Positions 22,120 through 34,950 of a DNA stretch of 64,000 nt are shown here, piece after piece. Position 1 is the stretch's first letter, and every line of letters starts with the position of its first letter. Below the pieces are notes generated by a model that saw nothing but the letters and a program-made list of their open reading frames with translations, made no database searches and was not told the origin of the DNA. The DNA is taken from contig NC_080671.1 of the NCBI RefSeq assembly GCF_030247195.1, forward strand, positions 16,442,843 to 16,506,842, written 5' to 3'. The translations under genes and the position numbers were made by a program. This stretch comes from Topomyia yanbarensis. Its lineage: Eukaryota; Arthropoda; Insecta; Diptera; Culicidae.

Positions 22120-24280
22120 CTTAAGCACTTGAGGAATTTATAAATGTCACGCTAGTATAATTTTCTGTTCACGAAACAACTTGACAGCGTTTTAATAAAA
22201 CATTCGAAAAAAAAAATTAGTCATTATATCTATATTATTATGTATTATTATATTATCGTTACAATGCAACTGTAACTTTAGCTCCGCACATCCAATACAA
22301 GAAGTTAGTGGCTTTTTAGAAAGATATTTTTGAATACAAAGAGAATCCAGACCATAAATATGAACAAAATTGTAATTTAAAAAAAATAAAAAATAGACAT
22401 TTTTCGTTACGTTACTACACTGAAACAGTCAAAACTTATATTAGTTAAAAAAAATCTTAGTGATCAAATATTCGTGAAAATCTTTCTAGTTTTATTATTC
22501 TACTCTCCATAATGAACAAATTCCTTTAAACGGATAAAAAATTCAAAAATCGTTTCATGAAATAGAATTTTTTAAAATCAATAATTATAATTCAGAAACC
22601 ATTTTTCTGTTTAATTCCACTTACTTTTCTATATATTTTTCAACTATTTGGCAAAATGTCGAAAGTTGGATTAGGTAACTTTTCAATGGTTAAAACACTA
22701 CCGAATCGGGATAAAAATATTGTTATTCCAAAATAAGACAAAACAAAAACGTCCTTCTGGTATACAAGCCGGCGGAATTTCCATAATAAATGAAATTATG
22801 AACGAATTCATGAAACTTGAGCTTAAGCTACCACCCCTGACTGCTACTCAGTTATCGATCTGGACTGGCTGAAGTTGCACAGAGAATAAGTAGATAATTA
22901 TGATTGGGAGTAGCGAAACATCTTTCAATGTGCAACTCCTGGTAAGCCTACACTGTTTAATTGATCAATACCGGCGCCGGCCAGGCTGGAACGTAGATCG
23001 CGGAAGGAAAGGGAAGGAATGTTAGTTCGATACTTGCTTTTGCTAGAGGCCGTGTATACTGCTTGCGCAGTATCACGGAAGGAGGATATTGGTTAGTAAG
23101 TATACAAGTTGGATTCTACTTATTCATGACCGACGCTAGAGAGATGACTCCACTATCTGGACTAGAATATCGAACCATCAACTCATGGACCGGAGACCAA
23201 CGGCTTTACTTCCTTTCCGAAGAAAGACGTGACCACAGATTTTTTCATCTCAGAAAAATCTCAACGACCAACGAAATATTGTTGTGTTTCCATTGAATCT
23301 ATCGTACTCAATTGACCTTTGCGCACGAATTAGTCTACTTTCTCATCTCGATCGGTTCGGATGCTAAAAATCGCGCTGCTTGTTAAAAGTGGAGCAAACC
23401 ATAGCTACCTTCAGTCTACGGTCTACACCAGGGACGGGACATGCGAAGACGGTCTTTTTTCCCTCCCGAAATTGATGTTGCTTAGCAAGAAAAAATATGC
23501 TTGCAAAATAATTTCAAGCAAATGTCGATGCTAGTGCTGTGCCGATGCGGTATAGATTCCTGCCGATGAGGTACAGATTTGTGCCGAAAATGATAGAGCT
23601 CAAACATGACATGAATTATGTTGTTGTTTAAGATTTGTGTAAAACAACATTAACCATAACTGTTGAGCAGAATAAAAAAATTGCACGTGCCGTCCTTGCA
23701 TTTTGCATATCTATTTAAGTGCATATACATGCATCTAAAAAACATGTAAAATATACACACCTAGAAAAAATTGTGTAAATTTACGTCTCCTGACCATGAC
23801 ATATATTAGCATCAAAAATGACATAGTTTCACGTTTGATTTTAATTTTACATGTCGTTGAATTTTGCGAGTCACGTAATTTTACTCCATATATGGCATTT
23901 CTTTAAAATGTTTAAGGGTGTAATTTTATGGCACAGCGCTTACATCTTACATCTTTACATCTTTCATGTAAAATTAAACAGAACACGGTTATATTTCGTC
24001 ATTTCGTCAATTACAGTTTGTAAGACTGTGGCAAGTTTGGAATTACGTCAACGATAAAATTCAGATTTTTTTGGTGTGTATTTTCCAAAAACAACTACAC
24101 TGCGAGAAAACGAAAATCGTCAAGAAAGGTCCGGTTCGCAATGATAGGCCATTGCCGGTTCGCGGTGACATTTATTTTTTTCACTTTGCATATGTACCGG
24201 TCCCAGGTCTACACTAACCAATTGCTACAAGCAATCAAAGCAAGCGATGAACAACTGTCACCTGTTGTTGAAAATTCTTC
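22120..24280. other. Gene-free stretch, nothing recognised
   Basis: No exon or transposon protein was recognised. A small hairpin at 23049-23077 pairs CCGTG-TATACTGC with GCAGTAT-CACGG around TTGC, with one bulged base. Open frames at 23063-23296 and 23851-24057 lack motifs. Confidence 0.4.
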
Positions 24281-24289
24281 CACGTTCAA

Positions 24290-24793
24290 CAAAATACATT
24301 GTAGGGAAATTGATTGAAGAATAATGCAGATATACTCACGAGAAAATTATAAAACCTAACATGAATAACAAATGTCCCTATAACCCTAACTTCTCGTATT
24401 CGGACAAAGGTCACAATGGTTCCGTTCGATTTCTGAGATTTTTCCCATTGGAAAAACTGCAAAATATGTATGATTTGCAATACGGAGCAGAGAAATAATT
24501 AACAATAGGAGATTTTGGGGACAAAATGACCCAGTGCTCGTATTTCCCGTATTTTTCGAGAAACGGAAATATTTCCGTTCAAATACTAAGGTTATTTCCC
24601 TTAAAAGGGGTATGAAATGTAATTTTCTAAGTGCCACTTCAAAAGTTATAATTTAATGTATTTTCACTTCATATTTACCCATTGCGCCGATTTGAAAAAC
24701 GTTAAGCGAAGTAGGCGGGAGTTTGATATTTGTCACAATATGGAGGGGGGCTTTGAGAATTCAAAAATGAGTATTTTTTTTGCGATGCCCTAT
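24290..24793. mobile_element. Solitary arm of the GGGCATCGC foldback family
   Basis: The sequence parallels the right half of the element at 24889-26099: CCCTAACTTCTCGTATTCGG, then AAAATGACCCAGT, then TTGCGATGCCCTA at the end. The matching left arm is absent, so this is a truncated copy. Confidence 0.6.
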
Positions 24794-24888
24794 TCTCCAT
24801 ACTGCTAATAGAATCTTTTAATATTATCCGTGCAAGTAGGAGGTGCCAAATCATGTTGGCGAATTTCCGTTATAGCAAGGTCCATATT

Positions 24889-26099
24889 AGGGCATCGCAA
24901 AAAAAATTTTTTTTTGAGTTCTCAAAGGCCCTCCCTCTCATATTGTGATAAATGTCAAAGTGAGCTCAGATGCCAAATTTCACATCATTTGGACAATTTT
25001 AGACCCCCGCCCACTTCGCTTGAAATTTTTTTAAATTGGTGCTATGGGAAAATATGGAGGAAAAATACATTAAATGCTATAACTTTTGAAGTAGCAATCA
25101 GAAAACCACATATTATATCTCTTTTGAAAGGAAATAATCTTATTATTTGAATGGAGATGTTTTTATTTCTAGAAAAATAAGGAAAAGGTGGGTACTGGGT
25201 CATTTTGGCCCCAAAATCTCATTTTTTTTTTGCTCCGTGATGCAAATCATACATATTTTGTAGTTTTTCTAATGTGAAAAAATCTCAGAAATCGGACGGA
25301 ATCCTTTTGAATTTAGTCCAAATACGAGAAGTTGGGGTTATAGGGCTTTTTGTCATTCATATTAAATTTTATCATTTTCTCATGCATATATCTCTATTAT
25401 TCTTCAATCAATTTTCATAAATTGTAAGTTGTTGAACGTGTAAAATTCTAAGGAATGGAACAAAAATAAAAACGTTAGTGGTAAAATTCAGAAACATCAA
25501 CTTTTTGATATTTACTCTACAAATCTCCTTTTTTTCATTTTTTGTCCTAATACCTCAACTTCCCCTATTTTTCCAGGAATGAAACTTTTCTCATGTGATC
25601 TCTAAGCATATTTTACAATAAAAGTAGTAAATCAAATAAGAATTTTGTTGTTAAATGAAATTAATATGTGCGATTTTATGATAAAAATGTGAAATCGACA
25701 CTATATGTCAGATAATTTGATGTTCCTGAATTTTACCGGTAACGAATCTATTTTTGTTATAATTCTAAGGATTTTCCACGTTCAAAATGACCCAGTACCC
25801 CACTCTCCCCTATTTTGCTAGAAGCAAAAACATCTCCATTCAAATAATAAGATTATTTCCTTTCAAAAAAGGTATAAATTGTAATTTTCTGATTTCTACT
25901 TCAAAAGTTATAGCATTTAATATATTCTTCCTCCATATTTTCCCATAGTACCAATTTAAAAAAATTCAAGCGAAGTGGGCGGGGGTCTAAAATTGTCCAA
26001 ATGATGTGAAATTTGGCATCTGAGCTTACTTTGACATTTGTCTCAATATGAGAGGGGGGCCTTTGAGAATTCAAAAATTTTTTTTTTGCAATGCCCTAA
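24889..26099. mobile_element. Foldback element with TAGGGCATCGC ends
   Basis: The ends TAGGGCATCGCAAAAAA and TTTTTTGCAATGCCCTA are inverse. The arms of about 290 bp match through TCAAAGTGAGCTCAGATGCC and its inverse. The core starts with GGTGGGTACTGGGTCATTTT and ends with AAAATGACCCAGTACCCC then ACTCTCCCCTA, giving a second, inner pair of TAGGGGA-type ends at about 25178 and 25812. The 106-codon frame at the left arm is not a gene. Confidence 0.65.
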
Positions 26100-26124
26100 C
26101 GGGTGACTTTGATGTGTCTATATT

Positions 26125-26380
26125 TTAGACGTACACGTTACAGTTCCGCGGTACGTGTAGTATTTTTTGTGTGTATGCTGTTCGCAAACGGTGCGCTTTT
26201 TGGCTTCTAATTTGTACGAGATGAAAAAGCAGATTGATAATGCCGTCTTTAATGGTGACCACTACACCGTATCGCAAAACGAGTCTTCGGATTGCACTAC
26301 CAGCTGTACTCGAAAACAAATCATGTAGTCGTACCTCGATTACAACATTCTCCATATACATGTTCAACAAAACATATTTG
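26125..26380 (-). pseudogene. LINE ORF1 fragment (RRM-like)
   Basis: The minus-strand frame reads MYMENVVIEVRLHDL, then VLRYGVVVTI, then INLLFHLVQIRSQKAH. This resembles the RRM-like segment of retroelement ORF1 proteins (compare YIEKDYVDVKVHNL and YGEVE in the 2.2-kb copy). It has no start, zinc knuckle or downstream reverse transcriptase, and ends next to the foldback element at 26099. Confidence 0.45.
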
Positions 26381-26499
26381 CATTCTACCTAGCCCAAAGA
26401 TATATCACCCATTGAACTGCATGTTTTCCGGTCGAGATATTACTGGCAGAATTTTTATTGTAGAACGTAAGTTTTTTGGAAAATATCTCTTTTTCTCGT

Positions 26500-28050
26500 G
26501 ATTCCTGAATCCCGGAAATGAGAAAACACTATTTTCCGGTATCAGAAATCCCGAGAAATCTGAAAATTCCGGGATTCTATACTATTTCTATATCTAATAA
26601 TTCTATATTTCGTTCAGAAATCAATAAAATTGTATAGTGTGTATAGTTTTATACTAAATTTTGCAAATTTCATCCCATTCTGTAAAAGAAAAAAATTACC
26701 ACATTGATAGGTGCATTTTTTATACAGTATATCCAAATAGTATATTTTCACTTATCTATTTTTGAACTAAACTAAAAGTAAAAAAATCAAAGATGAGCAA
26801 AATAGTTTAAAAACCACCGAATCAACAAACCAACTATTTGGATAGGTTGTCTGTAAAGCCAATGTTACAGAAAATTTAGTAGAAACCCTACTAAATGAAG
26901 TGCACAATACCTATAATTTAATAAGTCATGATTTGCGTTTCTACTTCATCTCCTCTGAATGTGGCATTGACTTAGCATCAGATTGGTTAAAAATTTCTTT
27001 TGCTTCTCTAGTGGAAGAAAAGTAGCATAGTAGAACTCTTCTAAGCAGAACTTTTGTTTCTTGCGGGACATCACACTCGATTAGTTGTCATGCACTAAAT
27101 TAGTGCCTGACTCTGATGAGACGAAGTCGAAACGCAATCCTCAACTAGCTATAAATAGCCATCGCACGTTTGGGTTGTAAACCCAAAAAATTGTAGTATT
27201 AGTCTTAAAGTTGTGATTTACTGATTTTTTCTGAACTACCATATCTATAAAAAGGTTCATTTTAGCAACCAAACAAAAGCAATACCGGCCGTAAAAATTT
27301 CTATATGCAACTATCTACACCTAGTATCATAGAGAGGAATACTTTGAAAATCGATCATTTTTTTCTTGTCATTAATAGTCATAATAGGCATCGGTTATTG
27401 TCATTAATAGTCATCGGTAACACAAACGATGTATAAACTTTTAGTATGTTTATTTAGTGAACAATTGCAATTTTAACGGATTTATCCATTTTATAGAGAT
27501 TGATAGTACTATTTTAAAACTACGGTTTATTCAAGGTATTCGGACAAAAAAGGAAAAATGAAACATTAAGCTTGAACATAAAACCCCATTCCACGTTTTT
27601 CTAAACTTTCTTCTTTCGCTCGCTTGCTCTAATTTGAGTACTCTGGCTCTTAATCATAAAAATGTTTCATACCTTCCACACCCTTGCTATTTGAATGCCC
27701 TTATAACATGTTTATTCATATTGTTATTTTCCACTAAAACAAAACTAACCTTCAAAAATGATCGCGCCATGATTTATGTGAGTCGTTGAACAAGAAAGTT
27801 ACAAAGTATAGAAACACCCAGTCAAAACGCCTGTTTCGTGAAACAGCCCGCACTTATCACTCAAACAATTGATCAAACGTTGAACACAAACGTGTGGATT
27901 GTTGTACAATCCAAATATTATTCTTGGCCGCAACGGTTGCTTTTATATTTGTTAGATTTATATTTTCAGCTGTCTTAATAATTTAGGCAGCACTTTTCAA
28001 TATTTAGTTCTAAAGACGACTTTGTCAGTATGTTAAGTATGAATAACTCC
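26500..28050. other. Gene-free stretch, nothing recognised
   Basis: AT-rich. The block at 26470-26580 repeats TTCCGG and CCCGG-like words around ATTCC. No protein motif on either strand. Confidence 0.35.
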
Positions 28051-28054
28051 CTTT

Positions 28055-29040
28055 TCACTTGCAAGCCTGTATTGTTCCACTATGAACATTATTAACATAT
28101 TCCACCGCCACTAAGAGCTCGAAAAAGAAACCGCGCGCGTTTTTCCCCGTCGTAGAACAGTTACTCGACCGGATCGGACTACACCTGAAAGTAGAATGAC
28201 AGCCTACACACCGTTTGTCGGTGAGCCCAATTTGCGTTACGGACCTTCTTCTGCCATAAGCTTCGAACCTCGAGCGACCGGAAGGGTAGAAAATGTGGCG
28301 GTTTGTTGAACGAGCACCACGGGGAAAGTGTAGATAGTTTTCATTCAGCACTGATTCTTTTTTTTGGAAAGGATAGAGTTAATGCGGTCGACAAAAAGGA
28401 TACGAACGAGGGGCAAGGTTTTTCATTTTCCAACAATTGTCCCTCCATTTCAGCCCGAAAGGGACTGGGTCGATGCTATCACGATTGGGGAAATGTTTGC
28501 AATCACGGTTGATAAATGGTGTCTTTTCGTGATTTTTTTGGGACGTGTTGGTGAAATGTTGCAAAAGGCACTATTAGGTGTAGCATAAATATTTTCCATG
28601 GTTGACTGTATCATTGAAACGCCGTTGGATTCCCCCGCAGCAATGAATAATGAATAGGATTCCCGACAATGTCTATCGCTACCGGAGTCGGTCGATCGTG
28701 TGACTTGTGTCCATTCGGTAATGGGGGTTTTGCTTTTTTTATTTAGTTGTATGTATTTTTCTGTTATAACCATTGTGGTGCAACTTTGCCGGTTGCTGAA
28801 TTGAGGCTTTGGAACTATACTGTGAACGCGACCCAGCCCCTGGCGTTCTATCACACCACCTTTCCCGTTGGCCTTCGTGCGGATGATGGTGGTATCCTTT
28901 CTTGTTCAATTTCTGGTTCATTATTCAGCGCGGTCGTTTTTCAACGACGGATTGTGAAAGCTGATTGTGCCGCTCATCAACTATTCATGTTCGGATCGAA
29001 CCGGATTGTATCGCGGCGGGTGGGAGAGGAGCTGATGTAA
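28055..29040. other. GC-richer island with open frames on both strands, unidentified
   Basis: Base composition is clearly less AT-rich than the flanks. Open frames exist on both strands: minus 28055-28351, plus 28747-29040, and minus 28921-28739, which starts with a true ATG (MNQKLNKKGYHHHPHEGQ) and is followed by an AATAAA. None shows a family motif. It could be a promoter, a 5' exon of an unseen gene, or a non-coding transcript. I cannot decide. Confidence 0.25.
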
Positions 29041-29999
29041 CATTGATTGTATAGTGTTTTCGCTTTATCATGTAGGAATATTCTAGACAGGAGCGAACTG
29101 TTATTTTGTGCGATTAATGATATTATATTGTCTGCCTAGTAGAGCGTGAGAAAATTTTAACAAATGAAGGAAAGATCTATACATACCACAGGATAGGGAA
29201 CTTAATCTCGACCAATTTTTGTTAAAAATTATCAGTCAGCATGTTTGAACTGAATATTCCAGATTACAACTCCGCTTCACACTGGGCCACAGGCCCCAAG
29301 ATTAAAGAAGCCCCGCGCTAAGGATTTATGTAATTCCATATTAGATAGTATAGCTAGCGGCGATAAGAAAACTACAGAAAGGTGTGCTTCAAGATAGCAT
29401 TTGGATCATTCTGCAATATTTATGTAATACAATAAACAGATTTTAACACAGTTTTCGGCAATGCTCATATGCCAGCCAAAAAATTCTCATTTTTTTTAGG
29501 GAAGAAATTGATTCCGTGACAGGAGGAATACTGCATTTTTTAGTCATTCCAAATGCCGTCTATTATTGGCACGAAAAAAATTAAACTTTTCATAGCAGCA
29601 AACAATCTAGCCTGGCCTGAGCCTAAATATTATCCACTTAGTAAATCGGTCTTGATCAACAGTCTGGTTTCTCATTTTGCTCAGTTCAAAATCTCCAAAT
29701 CTCTTCGCTGCTAAAGCAGGGCACGCCATCAAATCTACCCGCGTATGATCTATTAGCAAAAGCAAAATTTCGGTCTAGCTAGTATGTGATACGCGAATAT
29801 ACACAGAGGCACGTAGCCAGAGGGAAGGGGGGCTAGGTGGCTAAAGACCCCCCCCCCCCCGAAATTTACCAGAAATAAATTTAACAAAGAACATGTTTTA
29901 CGGTAACCCTTAACATATTGGTTGGTTTAAACAAATTAGTGAGAGAATGTTGAGGAAGATTGCTGTTTCGAACTACCAAAAACGCCGCTCACGATACCT

Positions 30000-31030
30000 A
30001 CTCAGTGTGCTGAGTGTGATAAAAACAGTTCCTTTCATATTGTGTAACTCGTCGGAAGGATAAAAGAAACTGTTACTTTCATTCTTGGTGTGATGATCTG
30101 TCGAGATGAGTGAGTCGCAGAAGCAAGAAGTGGGGTTCCAGCTCAATACGGAGGTTATTAAGTTCCGGTTTTTACGCATAAGACATTTGTAATGTGAAAC
30201 ATTTGCTGAAGGTGAAAATGGAGGTCACGCTAACGGAAGTCGCCTTTACCGAGTTAGGCATTCAGTGTTGATAGCGTTCAACAAATAATCCCTGGCGAAA
30301 CCAGTCATTTTGCATAATAGCTTGTAGCACGTGGTTTCTGTAATGCCGCTATAATTGAGATCCGCATATATATGGACGACGACAAAATCAATGCTCGGCT
30401 TCAAGAACTGATACCACCTACTTGCACCGGGACCATTAAAAGATTTGCATCACATTTGGAGGAAATGGAATTCATTATAATTCAAAGAAGTAATTCCCCT
30501 TATTCAAAATGGTGTTTTTATGGTGAGAATCCAAGTGTATCGACTCATTACCTCCTACCTGACCCTGCACGTACAGAACATAACGCAATAATATCACTAC
30601 ACACATTACATTTTTGTATAGTCTCTAATACCATCACAGGAACCACAAACAATTGCCAAATTTGTGGTTTCTGTTCAGGTAATATTGACGGTAAAAGCTG
30701 CGTCAAGTATCTCAAAATTGACAGCCCGCACCATCATTGAGAAAGTTCACACTCGTGGTCGGAAAGGTATGAAACAAGGATGAAATCAGATATTCGCGAA
30801 CGTGTACATCGCAGTAACCACGATGATGACACGGAAAAGTACGAGGTAGAAATGAACGACCACCAAGACGCTGGTGGTAAGGAAAAATATTTCCCAGCCT
30901 AGTGAACAGGTATCCATGCGCAATCGATAGTCGCTCGCACGAGATCTGTAGGACAACCATTAACGTTTTATCAAATTTATAAATACATAAACGTCCGTTT
31001 AGCTAATGCATTGTAACGAATCGAATAAAC
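30000..31030 (+). mobile_element. ORF1-only retroelement, copy 3 (old)
   Basis: ORF1 starts at ATG 30106 (SESQKQEVGFQLNTEVIKF). It continues in shifting frames through KVKMEVTLTEVAF, a YMDDDKINARLQELIPPT segment (the RRM-like block), CQICGFC (remnant of the zinc knuckle), FTLV, and a degenerate RARDPTGNQ equivalent near 30940. A 3' UTR-like piece (GTCCGTTTAGCTAATGC against CTCCGTTAAGCTACCGC of copy 1) follows at once. As in copy 1 there is no ORF2. Many stops and frameshifts show an older insertion. The open frame at 30372-30740 is part of this relic. Confidence 0.55.
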
Positions 31031-32134
31031 TCATCAAAAATGAGCACTTTATCGCGTGATTGTCGCATTTAACAAAACTCAGATATTAGATGTTGGCCAG
31101 AATAAAGTTAGTTAAATTATACGTAAATTGAATTTCTGTAATAGGTTAATGCACTGCACGCTTAATATAAATAGCAGGCTTCTCACTCAAGCGAGCTAGG
31201 CAAAAAATATTTCAATTCGCTGATAATAATATAGCAGAAAGGTAGTTTTTGTTAGGTGGCATTCTAATGCAATAGTATTTCTATTGACACTCAATTTCAT
31301 GTTTTTGCAGGGAATACGCTCCGCACTAAAAACACTGTTAATCCGGAAAACCGTGATATGTTTAACAATCGAACAATAAGCAAGGAAAACATGTAAAAGT
31401 AAACAAGCCAAAAAGTGGGATAACAGTGGTTTTACTGAGATGTTCATATTCCCACGTATTATATACACTTGTATACTACTATAAACCTAACTGATATGCA
31501 GAAACGTACACAGTAGGCGTAGGATTAACTGTAGTGATTTTATCTTTACTTTCCATCAGACGTCAATTTATGCTAAACCATATATTAGTCAATCAATCAC
31601 AATAAACTTAATGTTGCTAACAGCAGCAGCATTTTAGTACCTTTCGATGGTTTCTTATTAATGTCTATATAAGTTTGGAAATGACGTGACAATACAGCGA
31701 ACAGGCATCAGTAGGCTATCACGGAGAGCGACTAAAATGTTGTAACTGGTTGAATCTATAGGTCAATAAGTTGGGATTATTGTTTCAATTTAATGTTTTT
31801 ATATGTAGCAGTCTTTCGTTTTATTGTTGTTTCCTATGATGATCAAAAATTGCGGAGAAAAGAAAGAAAAAAGAATTAATCAATTGAAATGTAACTTCTG
31901 TATCGATTTTGTATTTGCCATTTTCGGCAAATTTGAGACTAAGAGAAACGAAAGCAATGAAATTGAAAGACGTATAGGTATTCTAGAGCGAATCAGTTAT
32001 AAACTTAGAACGGAAAACTAGGACTAGGCAGGCTCATATGTATATAATTCAAAAGGAAATGTGAAGAATTCTTTGCCTTCTGCTAAGTAGGAGTTGGACG
32101 TTGCACCCAAGTCTACCGCATGGTCTATGGTAGA

Positions 32135-32196
32135 ACATAACTCATCATCATGTTTTACCGCCGACGTCGGCGGAAAAACATGATGATGAGTTATGT
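32135..32196. repeat. Near-perfect 62-bp palindrome
   Basis: Two 31-base arms meet without a loop at 32165/32166. The left arm runs ACATAACTCATCATCATG to CCGCCGAC and the right arm is its inverse with one mismatch. It could extrude as a cruciform or be a minimal foldback MITE. No gene is nearby. Confidence 0.9.
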
Positions 32197-33143
32197 AAGT
32201 GTAACTTGTAAATAAATAATAAAAATCAAATTAAACATCAATAATCCGTCGATGTACTATAGCCTTTCTTTTGGCAATGAACATGCTTTACAGGATTTTT
32301 AGTCTCAATTGCCTTACATTTGCAATAGTTTTCATATTTTTTTTTCAAAATTTCATCAGATCAGAATTAAAGATTTATGCAATAATTTTAAAGCCCCTCC
32401 CGAAACAAAATCCTGGCTACGGGCCTGCACAGGGGGAGTGCTATCATTATGTAACTTCAAGATGTGAGAAATATAGAAATATATTGTAAAATGTTTGTGT
32501 CGCAGTAACGGTAAATTTAAAATGAGTGGTAGGTAAAGAATTGATGTGGATCAGACCGCGGAGTTTGGGTGGGTTAGGCAATGGATTAGGATTGAAAATG
32601 AAACGTGAGAGTGAGAGCGATAGTGAGCAAGAGTTTGAGCTGGGGTTTAGTCTATGAGATTACAAGGCTTTGGGATGTTTTTTTTGGACAGAAAAATGTG
32701 CAACACGTTTCCGATGTGCCATTGAAACTACTCTCATAAAACAAGTAAACGAATGACGGTCGATTTCGTTTAACTTGTTGAACATTGCGGAAAATTCCAT
32801 TAAATTGGGACGCCATGCTTCCCCGACAGAAATCAAAGACTCACTGTCAACGATCCCATCGCAGGATACGAATACCTAGTGTATTCCGGCACTTTGGTCT
32901 GCTAAACGCCAAGGACGACAAGACGTGTTGCTGCTGCTATCTTTTATACTCGACCGTATTGAAACGAATGTTCGTTCATTTTTATGTTTATCGCATTTCG
33001 TTCGTTCGGTGCACCGCCCCTTGGGCGAACGATGTACAACGAACCGAGTACATAACAAGAAATACTGTGTGCGCGAACAACATTAGTTTTACTTGTATTG
33101 CCTACGTGACCACACCACACGCACATACAACGAGCAACGCGGA

Positions 33144-33690
33144 ATGTCTATCGTGGGAAATGTGGAGGGAAAGCCAAAGCCGCGCTCGGTTCGTGCCGGT
33201 CTTCAGTTCGCTGTGGACCGGATCCACCGTCTGCTGAGAAAGGGCAACTACGCCGAGTGTGTCGGTGCCGAAGCACTCGGCTACTTGGCAGTCGTAATGG
33301 AATATTTCGCCGCCGAGGTAGTGGAGCTGGCAGGAAAGGTAGTCTACGATTGAAAAAGACTAAGATTATCCCCCGCCATCTGCAACTGCCCATTCTAAAT
33401 GATGAAGAGCTGATCAATTTGCTCTCCGGCGTGACTATTTCCCAGGGTGGTGCGTTGTGTAATATCCAGACCATTCTGCTGCCAAAGAAGACCAAAATAA
33501 AAACAGAAGAAATCGGCTACCACCGGAGAGAAGAAAAAAAACGCTAGTAATGGTGGTGATAAAACCAAAGATTGCCGCTAAGAAACCGGCTGTGAAGAAG
33601 ATCAAAGCTGCTCCTGAAAAGGCGGTAGCAGCAGCCATTAAACAGAAGGCCACCAATCTAAGAAAATCACCGCCGGTAAGGAGTAAATTC
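33144..33690 (+). pseudogene. Histone H2A pseudogene with lysine-rich C-terminal extension
   Basis: From ATG 33144 the frame reads [20 protein letters not shown], then [16 protein letters not shown], then a stop at 33351. One deleted base explains it, because the next frame gives [19 protein letters not shown], then [15 protein letters not shown] and LLPKKTK. Further frameshifts follow, and the conceptual product continues as [16 protein letters not shown], then AAKKPAVKKIKAAPEKAV and SKKITAGKE, ending at a TAA near 33684. That is an H1-like Lys/Ala/Pro-rich tail of about 60 residues after the H2A core, unlike the short tail of canonical H2A. A histone-type stem-loop follows at 33716. Non-functional here. 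Confidence 0.75.
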
Positions 33691-33715
33691 GCGCGTCACC
33701 AATGTTGCCAAAACA

Positions 33716-33729
33716 GTCCTTTTCAGGAC
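33716..33729 (+). terminator. Histone mRNA 3' stem-loop
   Basis: GTCCTTTTCAGGAC forms a 5-bp stem with a TTTC loop and is followed by ACAAAC. It fits the consensus stem-loop of replication-dependent histone mRNAs, and its position about 30 bases after the last H2A-tail stop fits too. The outermost sixth base pair is lost (A opposite A). Confidence 0.75.
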
Positions 33730-33899
33730 AAACAAAATCTACATTTAAGCTGTTAATACAAATGCTACAATTTTTACTTTCTTCTGAAAGGTTGTATTAA
33801 AACCAATTTTTCTGAATGAAGAAATACGAAAATATCGGTATCGAAATCTAACATATTCAAACATATTCGAACAAATGGACTCTCATATTTCAACCCTGA

Positions 33900-34630
33900 A
33901 AAGGGCATTTAATGATAGTGAAACAATTCATTTGGCAACAGCAGAAATTTCGATATATGTCTAACCATGCCAAAGACAGTTCGTTTCCCTATACCCAGAG
34001 CTTCTGTGCTTGACTAACCGAGACATCACTCGGTACCAGCCAGTTGCTTAAGGGGGTCCTCTACTCGCGAGGCCTAAAATTGAGCACTTTTTTGGGAATA
34101 AATTGTAAAGCATTTACTCAATGGATTTTGAAACTTTTTTTTATTTTGAAGATATATGTTTTGACTTCTCAATTTTACATTTGAAGACGAAAAGAAAAAT
34201 CTCTCGCGACCTTGAAAATTCATTGATGACATTGATGTTTAAACTGCATGAGTCCCGCTTAAGTAAAGTTTTAGAAAATTGGGTAATCTGTAATAAAAAA
34301 AACTCATATTTTTATAATCATAGTCACGTTGGCTATGTTTAGACGAGAGGGATTTCTTTTATTTTATAATTTGTAAAAGTTATGTGACGATTTGTGAAAA
34401 TTTCCAATATTTACGTCATTTTTTGGCCTATTAGAGGCCAAAAAAATGGAACAAATTGACATTTTGCAAATCCCTCTCGACCAAACATAGCGGTATATTT
34501 TCTAAACAGTTGGAGAAAAAATTGTTGAAATCGGACCAGTACTTCTATGAAAGTCTTACTTGTCCGCCTTAAAACCACTACTTTCGGGAAAACGCGCTTA
34601 AAGATAAAGTACGGTGTATAACTTAATAGT
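33900..34630. other. Gene-free stretch, nothing recognised
   Basis: AT-rich sequence without protein motifs or clear inverted ends. The 73-codon frame at 34121-34342 has no recognisable feature. Confidence 0.35.
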
Positions 34631-34639
34631 AATACCTTA

Positions 34640-34950
34640 CTAGATAATCTATTATACCGGGTCCGAATAGCTTACCTTCCTCATCATTGAAATGTTCTTG
34701 GCTTTGCACATTTGGCTCTCTGTTGAATTAGGGCCTGTTTTGCCGTGACACCCACTTTGCGTTCAGTTAGACGTTCACTGTCGAGTCGAGTAGCACATCT
34801 TTCAGCTTCAGTCCCCAAGGTAATTCCCATCACCTCCATAGCTTGTAAGATCGATGAAAATCCTTGGTTGAAGATGCTGACTGCCAAATAAGTCACAACA
34901 TTGACTGCTTGCCTGCCAAAATTTGTGCGTTTTGGCGCTAAGCTATTCAC
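34640..34950 (-). pseudogene. C-terminal fragment of an unnamed transposon-associated protein
   Basis: The minus strand reads NSLAPKRTNFGRQAVNVV, then FNQGFSSILQAMEVMG, then an acidic and basic helix-rich part. After a frameshift it ends with NDEEGKLFGPGII. I recall a repetitive arthropod protein family with a similar LAPK...FNEG...EEGxLYGPGIA C-terminus, but cannot name the element. No start or N-terminal domain is present. Confidence 0.4.

Noticed and set aside
24830..25150. 106-codon plus-strand frame
   Set aside because: It is the left arm of the GGGCATCGC foldback element; the same sequence inverted at 25800-26100 has no matching selection.
32785..33237. 150-codon plus-strand frame upstream of the H2A relic
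   Set aside because: Out of frame with the H2A reading and overlapping its leader; no motif.
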